Part shown: positions 19,578 through 23,569 of the stretch, in pieces | Layout of the letters: the number at the start of each line of letters is the position of its first letter | How positions within the stretch are numbered: the stretch's first letter is position 1 | Assembly: GCA_030407315.1 (NCBI GenBank) | Contig: JALQPE010002807.1 | Location: 1 to 23,569 of the forward strand | DNA: 23,569 nucleotides | Direction of reading: 5' to 3' | DNA from: Asparagopsis taxiformis | Lineage: Eukaryota > Rhodophyta > Florideophyceae > Bonnemaisoniales > Bonnemaisoniaceae | Program-made: the position numbers and the translations under genes | The notes under the pieces: model-generated | Databases searched by the model: none | Seen by the model: the letters and a program-made list of their open reading frames with translations, nothing else | What the model was told of the DNA's origin: nothing

Positions 19578-20715
19578 GCAGTAAAATTTACTGCCTGAGG
19601 CAGTAAATTTAGTACTGTAAAAATATAAATTAATGCCCTACTTGCCGGCAGTACAGTGCACTGCCCGGAGGCAGTGGCCATGTGCTGCCGACGGCAGTAG
19701 AAAGTACTGCCTGGATGTATGACGTGAGGCAGTGGTGGGAGGCAGTGATAGTTGCTGGATTTAGATTGCCTTTCTGGCAGTGATTTGTGCTACATTGGCC
19801 TATAAAGTAAAGTAGTATATTGTGCTGACTTGGGCAGCACGGGGAGGGAGTAAAATATGCTGTCCAGGAATATGGCCCACGGCAGTACTATTTGGTGGCG
19901 TGGGATGCACCGTGTGGCAGTAGAAGCTAGTGTTTCCGGCAGCGTGCTGTGCTGGCTGCAGGTCCTAATGACGGCAGCACATTTTGCTATATTTAGGTAG
20001 TGCCCCGATGTACTGTATGATACTGCCTGCAGGTCATGGCAGAGGCAGAGAATGTACTGTATTCTATTATTGGACAAAGCAGTAATTTCTGCTGCTGTGT
20101 GGTGCTGCTTTTTTTTGTACTTACAGGTAGTGACAAGTTTATGTTCTGGCAGTAGAGTAATGCAGTGGAATATGATGACAGCAGACATGCTTCGAGGCTG
20201 TGTATTCTACTGCCTGTGGAAGCGAGTGGGGACAGTAAATTATGATGTCTGACGAAATGTGTGAAAGCAATGAAATGAGGTGCTGATAGTCTCTGGGAAA
20301 AGCTGCCTGATAGTACTGCTTTATGATACGAAAAGTGCTACCGTACCGTGCTACTTGCCGTGGTGGAAAGTGCTGCCGTGCTCTACTACTTGCGTATGTG
20401 TAAATCACTGCCACGCTGTACTGCTCCAGGATATGTGAATTGCTGCCCCACAGCACTACAAAAAGTAGTAGATTTTGATGTATTATAGAGCTGTCCAGAT
20501 CAGCGTAAAGTACTGTCTGATAGTGTTGTACTCGACAGGGGCATAGGACAGTACCAGTTACTGCCTGTGGCAGTGCAGTGTACTACCTGGAAGTGCTACC
20601 TGTGGCAGTACATTTCACTACCTGGAACTAGTGCTTGAGACAGTACAATTTACTGCCGGGAAGTGTATACTGAACCAGTAAATTGTAGTGCCTGGCGGTA
20701 CTGACTCGGACAGAA
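19563..20715. repeat. Array of CTGCC/GGCAG palindromes
   Basis: An AT-richer stretch with dense alternating GGCAGTA and TACTGCC words. I count about 30 CTGCC or GGCAG copies, where about 2 would be expected by chance. The clearest units (19576-19608) follow GGCAGTAAAATTTACTGCC then TGAGGCAGTAAATTT, so a monomer close to the perfect palindrome GGCAGTAAATTTACTGCC seems to be repeated with drift. Units get less regular to the right and become clear again at 20555-20700. Many looser TACTG/CAGTA words fill the gaps. No coding frame is supported. Confidence 0.75.
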
Positions 20716-21235
20716 CGGGAAAGTAGTAGAATATGATGCCTAGGGTAATACTTCTAGTGCCTACAATTGATGTTCAGGACGATAGAATGAGGTGGAAATG
20801 CCATTCCAGCCGCATGTTCAGGCATCTGGCTACGAAATGTCAGGCAGAATGGAGTATCTCTCTCGGTGGTCTTCATAGAAGTGTATAGGGATAACCAAGT
20901 GTGATCTAAAAGGATGTCAGAATTTTTATCTAGCAAGGACAACGATGCCTGAAGGATTGTTTCAGTTCTATCATTAGACTAGACTACTCATAAAATCGAA
21001 CTATCGTATCTAAAATCTTACTATCTCTACAACCAGGACTATTGTGCAAGCAAATCGAGTTCCTTGCTGTTTCAAAACTACATGTGATGTTCAGACAGGA
21101 GGGAAATAAACACCATTACAGATGATTTGCAACAGGCTAGCAATCGGATATAGAAAAGTATTGTAAAGGATGAGAAGAACATGAGTATGAATGGAATGAA
21201 CAAACTTACCATCATTGAACTATTTTTGCGTGCAA

Positions 21236-21305
21236 AGGTATTGGTTGTAGGTTGGAATGACGAAAGCTTGCAAGCTTTCGTCATTCCAACCTACAACCAA
21301 TACCT
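21236..21305. repeat. Perfect 70-bp palindrome, no spacer
   Basis: Two 35-bp arms meet at the centre GAAAGCTTGCAAGCTTTC. After one mismatched pair the symmetry continues for three more pairs (21232-21309). Both arms are ordinary mixed sequence, not a simple repeat. Confidence 0.9.
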
Positions 21306-21555
21306 ATGCCAGAATCATTTGCAATCAATAGACTAGAATAAGATCAGCGAAGAACGATATTTATGGTTAGTGCACTATCTTTCATGGAAAGCATGTGGAA
21401 AGAAATGAGAGAGGGGAAAGATACCTACTCGACAACGTACCAGCCTTACCTGTCATCTTCATGATAACCGGATGATGAAATGGTCCTATACGTCGCGCAT
21501 CAACAGCCTTAAATAGACAGCTCATCCACTCATAATGACCTCGTCGTAACTAGAA

Positions 21556-21610
21556 GGCAGATGATTTGGCAGACGATGATGTGGCAGATGATTTGGCAGC
21601 GGATGATCTG
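21556..21610. repeat. Short tandem repeat, GGCAGATGATTT type
   Basis: About four units of 12-15 bp based on GGCAG(A/C)(T/G)GATNNT follow each other: GGCAGATGATTT, GGCAGACGATGATGT, GGCAGATGATTT, GGCAGCGGATGATCT. Confidence 0.6.
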
Positions 21611-22142
21611 TCAAATTTTCTGGACGTGATAAATTAGCAGAAATAGAAATCATGCCCCTACGCAATGTCAAACCAACCTAAAAGTCTTGGTATTGATGTT
21701 TAGCTGCATACTGAAGGAGAAACATCGAATAAATGCTGTAAATTAGAGTAGTAGACAATCCGAAAGAGAATTGCAACCGTGTTCTCATCTATATATAGTT
21801 TATTACCATAACAACATTACTATTGAGGCCTATTATACCATGTACTGAAGCTAAATTGTAAATGATTCGTGTATTTCATTCAGAAAAGGAAGCAGGAATC
21901 GTTGGAGGCATTAAAGATCGCTGAAGAACCCAACATGGGAAATCAAGTCACCTGTTCCTTGAGTTAGGTAGGACACTAGTCAGTGTGAAGTTTTCGATAA
22001 GATGTAACGGTAAGAAAATATAGGTACCATAAACTATTACAGTGGCCTGGTTAAAAAAAGACGGATACCATCTTATTAGTTGCCTACTAGTTGACATTAA
22101 TCCACAATTTGTGCAAGGTTCTCTCGAATCCAAAGAGAAGAG

Positions 22143-23272
22143 ATGAAACGAACAGCTGTTCGGAAGAAAGGTACACCTCGAAGAACCCGGAGAAGGTTTG
22201 AATCATTGCCAATCCCATACGAAAGTGGGACAAGGCACGAAAATGGGAAACCCCGCTAGTTTCGAACGAAACATTTGAGGTTCACGCCGATATACCGGAC
22301 GAAAACGTCGGAAAAGCATCTGCTGAAGACGAGAATATTTCTAGTGGCAATGGAGAAGAGCACATTGGATTTTTTGAGGCTGGAAAAGTTACCAGAGAAG
22401 AAGAAACGATAGGCTCTGAGGAAAGCTCGGCCGAGAGCTGTGATGACCACGACGGAGAAGAGGCAGCGGAAGATGACCGCGGACTTGTGGATAAACTGCT
22501 GACCTGGCCAGTATTCTCTGCAATAATATTGCTTAGTGGAACGCTACGGATGAAATGCAAGGACTATGAAGGTATGCGTGAGATGTCTAATTTCAAGCGG
22601 GACATTTCGGATCAAGCACCCAGCGACTCGTACATGAGGAAAGTCATTTTACCGTTCATTCTGAAAACATGTTTCCCACAAAGCATGGATACAACGTGTG
22701 AAATAGATGTAACAAAAAGCGGCTCTAGGCTTGGAAAGATGTCTCCAGGACTGTCTAGTAGCCGTAGAGCTCATTGTACTACATCGGTACGAGTCGTGCT
22801 ACCGAGCACATGGGCGGAAAGGGATATACAGACCGGAACCATTCTGGACTGCATAAAGTCTAGTAAAAGGGATAATAGTGATGAAAGAGAAGATGAAGCA
22901 TATCAAATTGCTTCAGAAAGTATTGAAAACTCTTCATTGTCCAAATGCCGTTCAGCTGTTCTGAATGACCCATTCCATCGCATTTCGGTAAGTGCATCAG
23001 ATCATGACGGTCACAAGATGCACAGAAAGGTATACGCCCGACATGGAGACGAGGTTGAGGATCATATGTATGCCGACGACAAATCAAGAGGCCTGGTGGC
23101 TAAGCTGGGAGGAGCCAGAACGAAACAGGGAAAGAACATCGAAACTGGAAAGAATTCTAGGAGCAGAAGAAGTTTTACAGCAAGGAGGACTGGAGAATTG
23201 AAGCTATCATCATTGAAGTTATCTTGCAACGGAGAGAAGAACAACAAGAATCAAATATGGAAAGATGTGTGA
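22143..23272 (+). CDS. Unrecognised protein, basic then acidic N-terminus (frame-broken, may run on)
   Basis: I do not recognise a family. It starts at ATG 22143 with a very basic stretch, MKRTAVRKKGTPRRTRRR. The frame then meets TAG at 22256-22258; one more C in the CCCC run at 22251-22254 joins it to the long frame open from 22202 to 23272. That frame continues with an acidic Glu/Ser/Asp-rich segment (22360-22480), a short hydrophobic stretch (WPVFSAIILLSG, about 22505-22540) and charged sequence. From about 22990 two other frames also look coding (e.g. NQEAWWLSWEEPERNRER), so the C-terminal part of the long frame is uncertain. GTAAGT donor-like sites at 22988 and 23412 leave room for introns. 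Possibly a chromatin or nuclear protein from its charge pattern, but this is a guess. Confidence 0.5.
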
Positions 23273-23569
23273 TAGGCCCGCAAATCGGATGCAATGGAAG
23301 AAACTGAGAAAAGAAAATGCGAAGCGTGTCGTCTCCACACAACGCGCCGACGGAGAACATTGCAAACAATGATATTCGGGCAGGTGACGCTATCACTCTG
23401 TTTCGGCCAAAAGTAAGTCTGATGGGAGCACATTTGAAGAGTACTACTCGTGAACAGACATCTGAAAAAGGGACGCTCTGAACATTGCGACTTTCTCATT
23501 TGCTCCACAAGGGGAGCAACTGGGCAGCTACATCGCGAACAAATTCGGGTGAAAGACGTCCAGCTCATA
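23273..23569 (+). other. Probable continuing coding sequence in changing frames, cut by the window edge
   Basis: No single frame is open throughout, yet coding-like stretches follow each other: KLRKENAKRVVSTQRADGEH (near 23300-23355), FRPKVSLMGAHLKSTTREQT (about 23401-23460), NIATFSFAPQGEQLGSYIAN (about 23479-23540), and VKDVQLI at the end. The later steps lie at GGG runs and are again in the one-base-short direction. It probably belongs to the gene starting at 22143, or to a second gene. The product is unknown. Confidence 0.35.

Larger units (their letters stand above)
20716..22142. other. Gene-free AT-rich tract
   Basis: No frame is longer than about 70 codons and none has a motif. Contents worth noting are the 70-bp palindrome and a small tandem repeat, listed separately. 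The last 100 bases or so are the likely 5' region of the gene starting at 22143. Confidence 0.5.

Noticed and set aside
19563..20715. CRISPR-like array
   Set aside because: Repeat units drift in sequence and length and spacers are not uniform; the context is a eukaryotic genome.
23069..23080. YADD in the right-hand ORF, resembling the RT active site
   Set aside because: None of the surrounding RT motifs is present; a chance tetrapeptide.

Overview
This is nuclear DNA of a eukaryote. It has a protein kinase fused to ARM-like repeats, a bZIP factor with no visible intron, long gene-free stretches, and Ty3/gypsy chromovirus-type retrotransposon DNA with a different base composition from its surroundings. 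Intron-poor genes beside repeat-filled tracts would fit a red alga or an oomycete-like organism. That is a weak inference; nothing here fixes the lineage.

Layout. 65-3445 (+) is a kinase/ARM-repeat gene whose reading frame breaks three times. 3707-4510 (-) is a bZIP gene convergent with it. 4511-7868 has no gene I can support. 7869-8219 (-) is a decayed gypsy integrase tail with a chromodomain. 8427-9485 is a run of short interrupted palindromes. 9321-9674 (+) may hold a decayed Ty1/copia-type protease. From about 9.7 to 19.57 kb lies GC- and CGT-rich retrotransposon DNA. On the - strand it carries RT, RNase H, integrase and a chromodomain (19577 down to 16282). On the + strand it carries a large convergent unknown ORF (10745-13116). 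Between them is a roughly 350-bp unit in two tandem copies, one of which is split by a 686-bp solo LTR with a 5-bp target duplication. 19563-20715 is an array of CTGCC/GGCAG palindromes. 20716-22142 has no gene but holds a perfect 70-bp palindrome. 22143 to the right edge is an unrecognised coding region.

Two points matter most. First, eight reading-frame breaks, in host genes and in the retroelement on both strands, all go the same way (one base missing). Each is closed by lengthening a short homopolymer by one base. The simplest reading is homopolymer-contraction error in the assembly, so these genes should not be called pseudogenes without read-level checking. Second, the retroelement has an unusual design: pol on one strand, and a long ORF of matching base style pointing at it from the other strand, with the gag/protease end of pol cut off exactly at the start of the palindromic array.
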